Assembly: GCF_000315445.1 (NCBI RefSeq) | Contig: NZ_JH992957.1 | Coordinates: 381,675-445,674 of the forward strand | DNA from: Alloiococcus otitis ATCC 51267 | Lineage (GTDB): Bacteria; Bacillota; Bacilli; Lactobacillales; Carnobacteriaceae_A | Length of the DNA stretch: 64,000 nt | Reading direction: 5' to 3' | In this document: positions 37,340 to 47,800 of the stretch, in pieces | Numbering within the stretch: the first letter of the stretch is position 1 | Layout: every line of letters starts with the position of its first letter | Made by a program: the position numbers and the translations under genes | Notes under the pieces: generated by a model | Told to the model about the DNA's origin: nothing | Database searches by the model: none | The model's input: only the letters and a program-made list of their open reading frames with translations

Positions 37340-37984
37340 ATGAAAATAAGTGCACAAAAACGTACACAAACTGGTACTAGTGCCTCCAAAAAAGCACGTC
37401 AAGAAGGTTACCTACCAGCTGTTGTCTACGGTTCGAAAGTGGATTCAACCCCAATTTTATTAAAATTAAAAGATGTAGAAGATACTCTGAGAGAAGTTGG
37501 GTCAAACGGTGTCTTTGAAATTGACTTAGACGGGGACAAACTACAGGTCTTTGTTAAAGATGCTGTTTATGAAACCTTTAGACCTCAATTGCGTCACATT
37601 GACTTGCTTGCCTTTACTTCAGGGGAAAAAGTTGCTATGTCTATCCCTGTTTATGTTGAAGGTGAAGAGTCAATCGAAGTGGGTTATGTTTCCCAATCTA
37701 TCTCTGAGATTGAAATGGAAATTGCCCCTGCTAAGGCCCCATCTGAATTGACTGTTGATGTCAAAGGGATGGAAATTGGGGATTCCCTAACGGTTGCAGA
37801 CATCGACGTTCCTGAAGATGCTGAGATCTTAGACGAATTAGAAGCAACCGTCTTGTCCATCTCAGCACCAGATGATGTTTCTGATGACCTTGAACAAAGT
37901 GATGAAGGTGAAACAGAAGCAGATATGCCTGAACCTGAAGTAATTACTGAAAAAGAAGATGAAGAGGAAGACTCAGAAGAGTAA
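37340..37984 (+). CDS. rplY: 50S ribosomal protein L25 / general stress protein Ctc
   Basis: A 214-residue long-form L25 that binds 5S rRNA. The N-terminal L25 domain (residues ~1-95) includes TGTSASKKARQEGYLPAVVY and FQ-type strands (RPQLRHIDLLAF); the C-terminal TL5 domain (~95-185) ends in a strongly acidic tail of about 30 residues. ATG 37340 is chosen because GGAAGGTG precedes it; upstream in-frame codons lie without a ribosome site. In bacilli, Ctc is induced by stress; here the promoter looks like ordinary sigma-A. Confidence 0.93.
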   Translation: MKISAQKRTQTGTSASKKARQEGYLPAVVYGSKVDSTPILLKLKDVEDTLREVGSNGVFEIDLDGDKLQVFVKDAVYETFRPQLRHIDLLAFTSGEKVAMSIPVYVEGEESIEVGYVSQSISEIEMEIAPAKAPSELTVDVKGMEIGDSLTVADIDVPEDAEILDELEATVLSISAPDDVSDDLEQSDEGETEADMPEPEVITEKEDEEEDSEE

Positions 37985-38008
37985 TGGCCTAATAAGTCAC
38001 ACGAACAA

Positions 38009-38034
38009 GAGGAGGGTGGTCCCCTCCTTTTTTT
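38009..38034 (+). terminator. rplY terminator
   Basis: GGAGGG (38011-38016) pairs with CCCTCC (38022-38027), followed by a run of seven T. Confidence 0.85.
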
Positions 38035-38124
38035 GTACTTAAATTCCCAACTCTGACAGGTGGGATATTGTCATTTGTATTGACATTTTGCTATCATTAA
38101 AATATAAAATTAAAGGATGACCTT

Positions 38125-38832
38125 ATGGAATTATCAAACCGTTTGCAAGTTATAGCTGACCTGGTCCCCCTAGACACCGCTTGCCTGGCTGATATTGGTT
38201 CGGACCACGCCTACCTACCAATTTACTTAATCCAAAATAATCGGGTGGGTAAGGCTATAGCTGGCGAAGTGGCCCCCGGACCCTTACAAAACTCCCAAAA
38301 AGAAGTGGCCCAGGCTGGGTTAAGCCAGGTCATGGAGGTCCGGATGGGGGACGGTTTAAGTATTTTACAAGATGAGGACCCGGTGGACTTGATCACCATC
38401 TGTGGCATGGGGGGGAATTTAATCACCCGAATTTTGGACCAGGGACTAGACTTGGGCAAGTTACCGGCCCAGGCCAAGCTAATCCTTCAAGCCAACAATG
38501 GGGAGCCTGGCTTAAGAAAATGGCTAGTTGACCACCACTACGAGATTGACTGCGAGCTTTTAGTAAAAGACAAGGGGATTATTTACTCCATTATTTTAGC
38601 TAGTAAGGCCCAGGAAGCTTTTAATTATAGCCAAATCGACTTGGAGTATGGTTTCTTCGACCACACTAAGCCACCCCAACTAGCCATAGAAAAGTGGCAA
38701 AAAGAATTTGATAAGTGGTCAAAAATCCTGGCCCAGGTCCAACAAAGCAAAGGGGACCAGGCAGACCGGGTGAAAGAAGTCAAAGAAAAGGTCAAGCAAT
38801 TGGAGGAATTACTCAACCATGACCAGCATTAA
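38125..38832 (+). CDS. trmK: tRNA (adenine(22)-N1)-methyltransferase TrmK
   Basis: A 235-residue SAM-dependent methyltransferase that modifies A22 of bacterial tRNAs. A Rossmann fold with LADIGSDHAYLPIYLI (SAM loop), GDGLSIL, and TICGMGGNLITRIL is typical, and the C-terminal part forms a coiled-coil domain rich in Lys/Gln. The 3' end overlaps the next gene by 14 bases. TrmK beside a Nif3-like gene, usually downstream of rpoD, is a familiar Bacillota arrangement. Confidence 0.93.
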   Translation: MELSNRLQVIADLVPLDTACLADIGSDHAYLPIYLIQNNRVGKAIAGEVAPGPLQNSQKEVAQAGLSQVMEVRMGDGLSILQDEDPVDLITICGMGGNLITRILDQGLDLGKLPAQAKLILQANNGEPGLRKWLVDHHYEIDCELLVKDKGIIYSIILASKAQEAFNYSQIDLEYGFFDHTKPPQLAIEKWQKEFDKWSKILAQVQQSKGDQADRVKEVKEKVKQLEELLNHDQH

Positions 38833-39949
38833 GGAATTTGTCTCAGTTTACGAAAAATTTGCCCCTAAAAAATTAATCATGGGAGGGGACCCAACCGGCC
38901 TTCACTTTGGCCACCCTGACCAAGAAATCACTAAAGTCATGACTACTTTAGATGTTAGACCTGAAGTGGTCGATGAAGCTGTGGCTAGGGGGGTCGACTT
39001 TATCTTGGCCCACCACCCTCCTATCTTTAAGCCTGCCAAAACCCTGGTGGAAGATGATCCTCAAAATCATATGTACGCCCAGCTGATCCGCCACAATATT
39101 GGGGTATATGCTTCCCATACCAATTTGGATGTCGTGGCTGGTGGAATGAACGATTGGCTAGCAGACGCCTTAGACCTGACCAATCTCCAAATTTTAAGCC
39201 CGACCTACCAGGCAGACCAGTACAAATTAGTGGTTTATGTCCCCCAAGAAGCGAGCGACCAAGTCTTATCGGCCTGCCATGACAAGGGAGCAGGACAGGT
39301 GGGAGACTTCTACCAGGATGTTTCTACTTCTATCCCTGCTTTAGGTCGCTTTACCCCTAAAGCTGGTGCCAAACCAGCTATTGGCCAGGTTGATCAGGCA
39401 GAAGAAGTCCAGGAAGACCGGCTTGAAGTCTTGGTAGACGAAGACGATTTGGACCAGGTCATTTTGGCCCTACTTGAAGCCCATCCTTACGAAGAACCCG
39501 TTTACGATGTCTTTAAGCTGGAAGGGAATTGTAAAAGTCAGGGAATTGGCCGGGTTGGAGACCTAAGCCAAGTTATGACCCTGGAAGACCTCCTGGCCCA
39601 TATCAAAAAAAGTTTTGACCTCCAAGGCTTGAGATATGTCCAAGTTCCCAATACCAAGCAAAAAACCTTCCAAAAAATAGCCATCTGTGGTGGAGATGGG
39701 TCTTCCTTTATCCAAGATGCCATCAATTCGGGAGCTGATGCCTATATCACTGGTGATGTTTATTACCACACAGCCCATGACCTCCAGGCTGCCGGTCTAA
39801 CCGTGATTGACCCCGGCCACCATATCGAGGCCATCTGCATCCCCAAACTGGCCCAAAAAGTCCAAGAATGGATCCAAGCATACAAGTGGCCCATCCAGGT
39901 GGTCCAATCTCAGGTCAATACCGAACCCTTCGAATTCTATACCAAGTAA
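38819..39949 (+). CDS. Nif3-like dinuclear metal-centre protein (YqfO type)
   Basis: A 376-residue protein of the Nif3/DUF34 family, often labelled GTP cyclohydrolase I type 2 homolog. The metal-binding motifs are LAHHPPIF, YASHTNLDVV and the C-terminal ITGDVYYHTAHD; an inserted PII-like (cutA-type) domain occupies the middle (ending AHPYEEPVYDVF). Its biochemical role is unsettled. It overlaps trmK by 14 bases and is followed by pepT after 17 bases. Confidence 0.9.
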   Translation: MTSIKEFVSVYEKFAPKKLIMGGDPTGLHFGHPDQEITKVMTTLDVRPEVVDEAVARGVDFILAHHPPIFKPAKTLVEDDPQNHMYAQLIRHNIGVYASHTNLDVVAGGMNDWLADALDLTNLQILSPTYQADQYKLVVYVPQEASDQVLSACHDKGAGQVGDFYQDVSTSIPALGRFTPKAGAKPAIGQVDQAEEVQEDRLEVLVDEDDLDQVILALLEAHPYEEPVYDVFKLEGNCKSQGIGRVGDLSQVMTLEDLLAHIKKSFDLQGLRYVQVPNTKQKTFQKIAICGGDGSSFIQDAINSGADAYITGDVYYHTAHDLQAAGLTVIDPGHHIEAICIPKLAQKVQEWIQAYKWPIQVVQSQVNTEPFEFYTK

Positions 39950-39966
39950 AGAAAGCAGGTTATACT

Positions 39967-41208
39967 ATGTCAAAGCAATTAGAAGAAAGATTCCTTTCCT
40001 ACGTTAAAAAGAATACCCGGTCAAATGAAGCCAGCACTAGTGTTCCATCGACTTCTATTCAAACCGATTTTTTAAAAGACTTGGAACTTGAGCTAAAAGA
40101 CTTGGGCTTTGCCGATGTCAGGTTAAACCCCAAAGACTCTTATTTAACTGCTAGAATTCCGGCCAATACAGACCAGCCAGCCCCAACGATTGGCTTTATC
40201 TCCCATGTGGACACGGCCGACTTCGAGTCCGAAAACATCCAACCGCAAAAACACGTAAATTACGATGGCCACCCCATTATCCTTAACCAAGAAGAGGACA
40301 TCACCCTGGACCCAAGTGAATTCCCTAACTTGAAAAACTATGTGGGCCAAACCTTGATTACCACAGATGGAACCACCCTCTTAGGGTCTGATGACAAGTC
40401 AGGTGTGGCGGAGATTGTCACTGCCGGGGCTCGTTTGCTTGATAACCCAGATATTAAACACGGGGAAATCCGGCTAGCTTTTGGCCCAGATGAAGAAATT
40501 GGGCGTGGAGCTGACTTGTTTGACTTAGCCAACTTCCCTTGTGACTTTGCCTACACCGTTGATGGGGGACCAGTGGGTGAATTGCAATACGAAAGTTTCA
40601 ATGCTGCCCAGGCTAAAATTACTATTAAGGGTAAAAATGTCCACCCCGGCAAGGCCAAAGACTCTATGGTTAACGCTCTTGAGTTAGCCCGGGCCTTCCA
40701 GAACAAGTTGCCTGACGACCAGGTCCCTGAAAAAACCAATGGCCGGGAAGGCTTCTACCACTTAACCAATCTCAATGGCCGGGTAGAAGAAGCCGAGTTA
40801 GTCTATATTATCCGGGACCATGACAACAAACTCTTCAAGGAGAAAAAGGCCTATATTGAAAAAGTTGCCCAGGAATTGAATAAAACACTAGACAAGGACC
40901 GGGTCTTTGTCGACATGGAGGACCAGTATTACAATATGGCTGACATTATCAAAAAAGACCTCACCCCAGTAGACTTAGCTCAAAAAGCCATGGAAGCCTT
41001 GGATATTGACCCCATCATCGAGCCTATTCGTGGAGGAACAGATGGGTCTAAGCTTTCCTTTAGAGGTTTGCCTTGTCCCAACTTGTTTGCAGGAGGAGAA
41101 AACTTCCACGGTCGTTATGAATTTGTTGCCTTAGAAAGCATGGAAAAAGCCTGCCAAGTCATCTTAAAAATTGCCCAGTTGGCTGTGTCTGGTAAAAATG
41201 AAAACTAA
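39967..41208 (+). CDS. pepT: Peptidase T (tripeptide aminopeptidase)
   Basis: A 413-residue cytoplasmic M20B metallopeptidase that removes N-terminal residues from tripeptides, typical of proteolytic lactic acid bacteria. Two-zinc site motifs: FISHVDTADF, LLGSDDKSGVAEIV, FGPDEEIGRGAD and HPGKAKDSM. ATG 39967 starts MSKQLEERFLSYVKKNTRSN, matching the family; upstream in-frame codons overlap the preceding gene and are discounted. Confidence 0.95.
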   Translation: MSKQLEERFLSYVKKNTRSNEASTSVPSTSIQTDFLKDLELELKDLGFADVRLNPKDSYLTARIPANTDQPAPTIGFISHVDTADFESENIQPQKHVNYDGHPIILNQEEDITLDPSEFPNLKNYVGQTLITTDGTTLLGSDDKSGVAEIVTAGARLLDNPDIKHGEIRLAFGPDEEIGRGADLFDLANFPCDFAYTVDGGPVGELQYESFNAAQAKITIKGKNVHPGKAKDSMVNALELARAFQNKLPDDQVPEKTNGREGFYHLTNLNGRVEEAELVYIIRDHDNKLFKEKKAYIEKVAQELNKTLDKDRVFVDMEDQYYNMADIIKKDLTPVDLAQKAMEALDIDPIIEPIRGGTDGSKLSFRGLPCPNLFAGGENFHGRYEFVALESMEKACQVILKIAQLAVSGKNEN

Positions 41209-41225
41209 GAGAAAGAAGGCTCAAG

Positions 41226-44200
41226 ATGGGACTACACTTCAAGCTAGGGCGGAACCGGCTCAACCAGGACCAGGTCAGGGCCCAGCAACTATTTGACCTG
41301 GTTCAGCAAGAAGATTTAGACCAGGTTTATTACCTGATCCCCGACCACCTCAAATTTGAATCAGAAGTCAATATATTAGACTTTTTCAAAGAGAAAAGCC
41401 AGGCCAAAGCAGCTGGCATGATCAAAGTCCAGGTTTACAGTTTTACCCGGCTTGCTTGGGCCTTGCTGTCGGATTCGGCCATGGTTAACCGGACTCGCCT
41501 ATCCCAAACAGGTCTAGCGGTCATGGTCAAAAAAATAATGCTGGAGTTAAAGCAAGACAAGGTAGACCTCCTAGTTTACCAAGGACAAGAGGCCTATCCG
41601 GGCTTTATCAGTAAGTTGACCGACCTCCTCTTGGAATTTCGTTCGGGTTTGATCGAAGCTGAGGACCTGACCCAAATAAAGGATCAGTTGGATCAAGAGG
41701 GGCAAAGCTTTCGGAAACTGGCTGACTTAGAAAAAATCTACCCCAAATTTTTAGAGGAATTGAGTCAAAAATACTTAGACCAAGAAGATATTTTAAAGAC
41801 CCTAGTCGATTATATTAAAGGTCATGACTTTTCCCAAACTGTTTTTGTCATTGACCATTACGACAGTTTTTCTAGCCAGGAGATGGACTTGATAAAAGCC
41901 CTCTTAGAAAATGCCAAAGACGTCTACCTCTACTTAAACCTGGACAAGGCTTACCCTAATAACTATCCCCCCCTCCTAGATATTTTTTACCAGTCGGGCA
42001 AGACCTACCAGCAGGTCTTTCAACTAGCCCAGACCATCCCAGACCTAGCTATCCAAACAGACTATATTGACCCATCCGGCTACCAAGTAGGGATTAAGCC
42101 CGGCATTTTAGACTTGGAAGACTATTGGTATCGAACTTATAGTCAAAACCAGAAGGGTAGTCCAGTCCAGTCCAGCCAATTGAAAGACCGGGTTCAGATT
42201 ACTGAAGTTTTAACTATCCAAGATGAAGTCCACTACCTAGCCAATAAAATCAAGCAATTTGTCGCTTCTGCTTCCTACCGTTACAAGGATATTTTGGTAG
42301 TGGGTCGGGATCTCTCTGATTACAAAAATAGCTTGGTTCCTATCTTTAACCAAGAAGGGATACCCGTCTTCTTTGACCTAACAGATTCCATGAGCCAGCA
42401 CCCCCTCGTGGAATTTTTGCTAGCTGCCATCCGAATCGTCCTCTACAACTTCCAGTACCCAGATGTCATGCGTTTTTTACGGTCAGAGTTATACTTGCCA
42501 AATGACCAAGAAAAAACCACCAGTCCAAAGGCTTGGCGGGCCAAGGTAGACCAAACTGAAAACGTCCTCTTAGCCTATGGTTACCAAGGACCGGCCTGGA
42601 CCAGGGGTGAGGATTGGGTTTATGACCGGATCAGTAGGGGAAGGGAAGACCAGGAGCAAAGTCTAGAAGAAAAACGAATCCAAGAAACCAGTAACCAGGT
42701 CAGAAGTCAACTCCACCGCTTGTTTGACCCCTTGATCAAAAGCTTAAACCAAGACCACATAACCAACCGACAGGCAATGCTAGCTATTTATGATTTTATG
42801 GAAAAATGTCAGGTGAAGGACCGAATTTTAGCCTGGCGGGACCAGGCCTTAGAAGCCCAAGATCTAGACCAGTCTAAGCGTCACGAGCAGGCCTGGCATA
42901 GTCTTATCTCCCTTTTTGATGAATATATTGAAGTAATGGGGGACTACCCATGGGACGGGGAAGAATTTCTTGCCATGATTGAGCTTGCCTTTGAAAGCAC
43001 GGAATTTTCTAACGTTCCACCAAGGCTGGACCAGGTTACGGTGACTAGTCGACTGGACTGGGACCGGACCAGCCGTCATCCCATCGTCTTTTACCTTGGC
43101 ATGAACGAAAGTAACTTTCCCCAAGCTATTGACAACCAAAGTATTTTAGACGACCAAGACCGGCAAGTCTTCCAGGACTACCTCCAAGAGAATCCTTTAA
43201 AAAATTTGCGGTCTAGTAGTGAGGAAAGGTTGGCTGACGAAGCTTATACAGCTTACAAGGCTTTTAACCTAGCCAGCCAGTACCTTTTCTTTAGCTATAG
43301 TCAAAAACAAGATGGGGCTTCAGACCATAGTCTCAGTCCCTATCTCAAACAAGTTCAGCAGGCCTTTGACCTTGAGATATACCAGCAGGGAAGGTTAGGA
43401 GACTTAATCCAGGACCCCCATCCGAAAGATTTAGACCAAGTCCTGGCTTCCAAGTACCAATTGGCCAACCTAACCCTCTTGGCTTTCCGCTTAGACAGGG
43501 AAAAGCAAATTCCTCTCCACCCCCTATGGGCCAAGCTGGCAACTTACTTGGCTGCCCAAGACCAGGGGCAATTAAGAAGGATTTTTTCATCCTTGGACTT
43601 TAAAAATATCCCAGTCCCATTAGGGGAAAAACTGGCCCAAGACTTGTACGGTAAGGACCTTTACTTGTCTGTCTCCCAGCTTGAGACCTACTATAAGGAC
43701 CCCTACAATCACTTCTTGCAGTACGGCTTGAAATTAAAAGACCGAGACCAATTAGAATTGACTCCGGCAGAGTCCGGTTCTTACTACCATGACATCTTAG
43801 ACCAGGTCATCAGTGAAGTTATCGCCTCCAAGCAAGATCTGGCAGACATAGACCCGGCCGACCTAGAAGACTTGGCCCAAGACCGAGCCAGAAACTTGTT
43901 AGAAGACCCCCGCTACAAGGTTCTATCAGCTTCCAATCAGATGGCTTTCATAAGAGACCAACTCCTTAAAAATGTTAACCGCCGTCTTAAATCCACCCAC
44001 AAGCACTTTCAGTCCTCCCATATGCGGCCCTACCTGACTGAATTAAACTTTGGCCTGGGCTCGTCTGACACCAGCCTGCCAGCCTATGAAATTCCTTTAA
44101 GTGACCAGTCCACTGTTTACTTGCGGGGTAAAATCGACCGGGTGGACTTGATGTCTGACCCAAATCGGGGAGAAGACCACAAGTATTTGCAAATTGTCGA

Positions 44201-44855
44201 CTACAAGTCCAGCAAAAAAAGCCTTAAGGCAAGTGAATTAAATGCCGGTCTGTCCTTGCAACTCTTGACCTACTTTGATACAGTCTTAAAATATTATGAC
44301 CAGCTAGACTTAAACTTAGCAGGCCTAAAACCCCTGGCTGCCCTTTATTCTCAGATCCATATGCCTAAAATCATGGTAGACAAGCTTTTAAATGAAGCCG
44401 ACCTAAACCAAAAAATCAATAAGGAATTAAAATACCAGGGCCTCTTGCTGGATGAACCCAAAGCATTAGACCTACTAGATGTGAACCTACAAGACACTAA
44501 TGGTTATTCTGACTACTATCCCTACATGAAAAAGAAAGATGGTAGTTTTTCAATCCGAAGACCCAACCAATTGATTAAACCAGCAGACTTGGAATTGTTG
44601 CTCCACCACAACCGGCAATTAATCGCTAAAGCTGGCCAAGACATCCTCTCTGGCAAGTTAGTGATGAAACCTTATTATGGAGTGGACCATATTGATACTG
44701 TTTCAGGGCCCTACCACGCTATTTCCCAATTTGATGTTTTGCTAGCAGAAAACCAGTACCAATACTTAACAACCTTTGATTCGATGGAAGACTATCTAGC
44801 CCATTTGCAAAAACTCTACCAAAAAGATGGAGGAGACCATGACCCAAGACACTAA
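41226..44855 (+). CDS. rexB: ATP-dependent helicase/nuclease subunit B (RexB/AddB)
   Basis: A 1209-residue subunit of the RexAB/AddAB complex that resects double-strand breaks and recognises Chi. The N-terminal half is a helicase-like fold without a good Walker A motif, as expected for RexB. The C-terminal PD-(D/E)xK nuclease shows LRGKIDRVDLM and IVDYKSSKKSLK. It lacks the four-cysteine iron-sulfur cluster of AddB, another RexB feature. rexA begins inside its last codons (17-base overlap), so the pair is coupled. Confidence 0.92.
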   Translation: MGLHFKLGRNRLNQDQVRAQQLFDLVQQEDLDQVYYLIPDHLKFESEVNILDFFKEKSQAKAAGMIKVQVYSFTRLAWALLSDSAMVNRTRLSQTGLAVMVKKIMLELKQDKVDLLVYQGQEAYPGFISKLTDLLLEFRSGLIEAEDLTQIKDQLDQEGQSFRKLADLEKIYPKFLEELSQKYLDQEDILKTLVDYIKGHDFSQTVFVIDHYDSFSSQEMDLIKALLENAKDVYLYLNLDKAYPNNYPPLLDIFYQSGKTYQQVFQLAQTIPDLAIQTDYIDPSGYQVGIKPGILDLEDYWYRTYSQNQKGSPVQSSQLKDRVQITEVLTIQDEVHYLANKIKQFVASASYRYKDILVVGRDLSDYKNSLVPIFNQEGIPVFFDLTDSMSQHPLVEFLLAAIRIVLYNFQYPDVMRFLRSELYLPNDQEKTTSPKAWRAKVDQTENVLLAYGYQGPAWTRGEDWVYDRISRGREDQEQSLEEKRIQETSNQVRSQLHRLFDPLIKSLNQDHITNRQAMLAIYDFMEKCQVKDRILAWRDQALEAQDLDQSKRHEQAWHSLISLFDEYIEVMGDYPWDGEEFLAMIELAFESTEFSNVPPRLDQVTVTSRLDWDRTSRHPIVFYLGMNESNFPQAIDNQSILDDQDRQVFQDYLQENPLKNLRSSSEERLADEAYTAYKAFNLASQYLFFSYSQKQDGASDHSLSPYLKQVQQAFDLEIYQQGRLGDLIQDPHPKDLDQVLASKYQLANLTLLAFRLDREKQIPLHPLWAKLATYLAAQDQGQLRRIFSSLDFKNIPVPLGEKLAQDLYGKDLYLSVSQLETYYKDPYNHFLQYGLKLKDRDQLELTPAESGSYYHDILDQVISEVIASKQDLADIDPADLEDLAQDRARNLLEDPRYKVLSASNQMAFIRDQLLKNVNRRLKSTHKHFQSSHMRPYLTELNFGLGSSDTSLPAYEIPLSDQSTVYLRGKIDRVDLMSDPNRGEDHKYLQIVDYKSSKKSLKASELNAGLSLQLLTYFDTVLKYYDQLDLNLAGLKPLAALYSQIHMPKIMVDKLLNEADLNQKINKELKYQGLLLDEPKALDLLDVNLQDTNGYSDYYPYMKKKDGSFSIRRPNQLIKPADLELLLHHNRQLIAKAGQDILSGKLVMKPYYGVDHIDTVSGPYHAISQFDVLLAENQYQYLTTFDSMEDYLAHLQKLYQKDGGDHDPRH

Positions 44856-47800
44856 ACCTAATTATACACCTGAACAAAAAGAAGCCATCTACCATACTGG
44901 CCATGATATTCTAGTTTCGGCCTCGGCTGGTTCGGGAAAAACCATGGTCTTGGTTGAACGCATCCTTAACTTAGTCAGCCAAGGAGCCGATATTACCGAC
45001 TTATTGGTAGTGACCTTTACCAAGGCGGCGGCCCAGGAAATGAAAGAACGGATCCAGGCCAAGATCCAAGACCAAATTAGCCAGGCCCCATCTGGCAGTA
45101 ACCTTAAAAACCACCTAATTAAGCAATTACCCTTGATCAACCAAGCCAATATTTCCACCATCCACTCCTTTTGTTCTAAGGTTATCCAAAAATATTACTA
45201 TTTGATTGATATGGATCCAGTCTTCCGCATGTTGACAGACCAAACCGAAATCGACCTGGTCCAAGAGCGTATATTAGATGACTGCATCAATTTGAAGTTA
45301 GAAGACCAAAACCCTAGCTTTTACCGCCTGCTAGAGATGTTTGCTGGCCCTAGTAACTTGGACCCTTTTAAAGACATGGTTCGGTCTATCTATCAATCTG
45401 CCCTGGCCAGACCCGACAGTATCAAATGGTTGAGTGAGCTGGGCCAGACCTACCAAGTAGATGACCTCAAGGACCTTTCCATCTACCAGGATGAAATTAA
45501 AGGAGACATCCGCTCTAGTTTAGACCTGGCTATCGACCATTACGACCAGATCTTAAACCTGGTCCAAGGGGAGGCTGGCCTTGAAAAATTCCAGGACAAA
45601 TTTGGGGAAGTTCGCCAAAAACTAGTCAGTTTTCAAGACCTAGTCCAAAAAGACCAATTGGATGACTTTTACCTACAAGGTCAAGCCATGAAATTTCCTA
45701 AAAAACCGGCACTGCCCAAAGACTACAAGGAAGACCCCCATTACCAGGCCCTGGATGAAGAGGTCAAGGCTTTAAATAATAGTGGTAAAAAAGCTTTTAA
45801 CAGCCTCATTGAAGACTATTTCACCATCAAGCCCAGTGACCAAGTGGATAAGATTAACAAGTTAAGACCCTTGGTGGAGTCCTTGGTTGAACTCCTTTTA
45901 GAATTCCACCAGTCTTTTTCAGCTGAAAAAGAAAAGATGCGGGCCTTAGACTTTAATGACCTGGAGCACAAGACACTCGATATCTTAAGCCATGAATCAG
46001 GGGTGGCCCAGGCTTATTACCAAGATCTTTTCCAAGAAATCTTAATTGATGAATACCAAGACATCAATGTCCTCCAGGAAGCTATTTTATCCAGCCTGGC
46101 TAAGCCAGGAGCGGGTAACCGCTTTATGGTGGGGGATGTCAAGCAGTCCATTTATGGCTTCCGCCTGGCTGAACCCAAGCTCTTTATTGACAAGTATGAC
46201 CGCTTTGGCCACGACCCGGTCAAGGAGCGGATTATCTTACAGGAAAACTTCCGGTCCCGTAATACAGTCTTGGACTTTATCAACTATATCTTTCACCAAA
46301 TCATGGACCGGGACCTGGGCGACGTAGTTTACGATCAAGCCGCCCAGTTAAATGTGGGTAACCCAAACTTTCCCAATGAGACGGATGACTTGGATTCCAA
46401 GCAAACTGAATTCCTCATCTACCAAAGCAAGGGGGAAGATTCAGATAGGGAAGGGGAGATACCCCCCCAAGATGGGATCCGCGAAAGTAACCAAGGTCAG
46501 TACCGGATGGTGGCCCAAAAAATTAAGGACCTGGTGGATTCTGGCTTTTTGATTTACGACAAAAAAGCAGACCGAAACCGCCCCCTCCAATACCGAGATA
46601 TTGCTATTTTAACCCCAACCAAGAATAACAACTTGGTGATTAGTGAAGAATTTAAGGCATTGGGCATCCCAGTGGCTATTAACAATACTGAAAATTACTT
46701 CCAGCGGACCGAGATCAAGACCATGATGTCTATCTTGAAGATTATTGACAACCCCTTGCAAGATATTCCCCTGGTCGCCGTCTTACGGTCCATGGTCCTG
46801 GGTTTAACCGAACCCGAATTAGCCAAAATCCGTCTCATCAACCGCCAGGGCCTCTACTTCCATGCCTTAGAAGACTATGCCAAGGCCAAGAAGAACAAGG
46901 TTGACCCTAACTTGCAGGTCAAGGTTCAAGGCTTTTTAAGCCAGTTGGAAGAATGGCGGGACTATGCTAAATTTCATTCCCTGGTGGACTTGATCTGGAA
47001 GGTTTACCAAGACACCAACTACCTAGAGTATGTGGCTGGTTTACAGTCAGGCCAACAAAGGCAAAACAACCTCCATGCCCTGTATGAACGAGCAGGGGCC
47101 TATGAAGCTTCTTCCTTCAAGGGTCTTTTCCAATTCATTAAATTTATTGAAAGCATGCAGAAAAAAGACAAGGACCTGGCTGAACCTGTCAGTGTGACGG
47201 AAGATGAGGATGCTGTCCGTGTTATGACCATCCATGCTAGCAAGGGCTTAGAATTTCCCATCGTCTTTTTGACCGATAGCTCTAAGAAATTTAATGTCAG
47301 TGATGCCCAGGGAGACTATGCTGTCGACAGCCACCAAGGTTTGGGGCTCAACTATATTGATACTGACCAACAGCTTAAATACCCCACCTGGCTCAACAAG
47401 GGTATCCAAGCTAAACGAATGCGGCAGTTGATTTCAGAACAAATGCGGGTCCTCTATGTTGCATTGACCCGGGCTGAACAGAAGCTTTTTATCACCGGTA
47501 CGACAAAGACTAAAGAAGACCTCCTTAAGAAGTGGAAGACGGTCCAAAGTCAGACGAATACCACCTTGTCCATTAAAGAAAGGCTCAAGCCCGATGACGG
47601 CTTCCTCAATTGGCTGGGTAAGGGGATTATCCGCCACCCCTTGAGCCAAGATTTAAGGGACCAAAAGGACAGTCCGCTCCTGGCTTTCCAAGATATTTCC
47701 TTTCAAATTCACTTCTTCAATGAAGCCGACTTGGTCAAATCTAGTTCTAACCCTGACCAAGGACCAGGGGAGGGGGATAGTCAAGATATTAACACTCAAA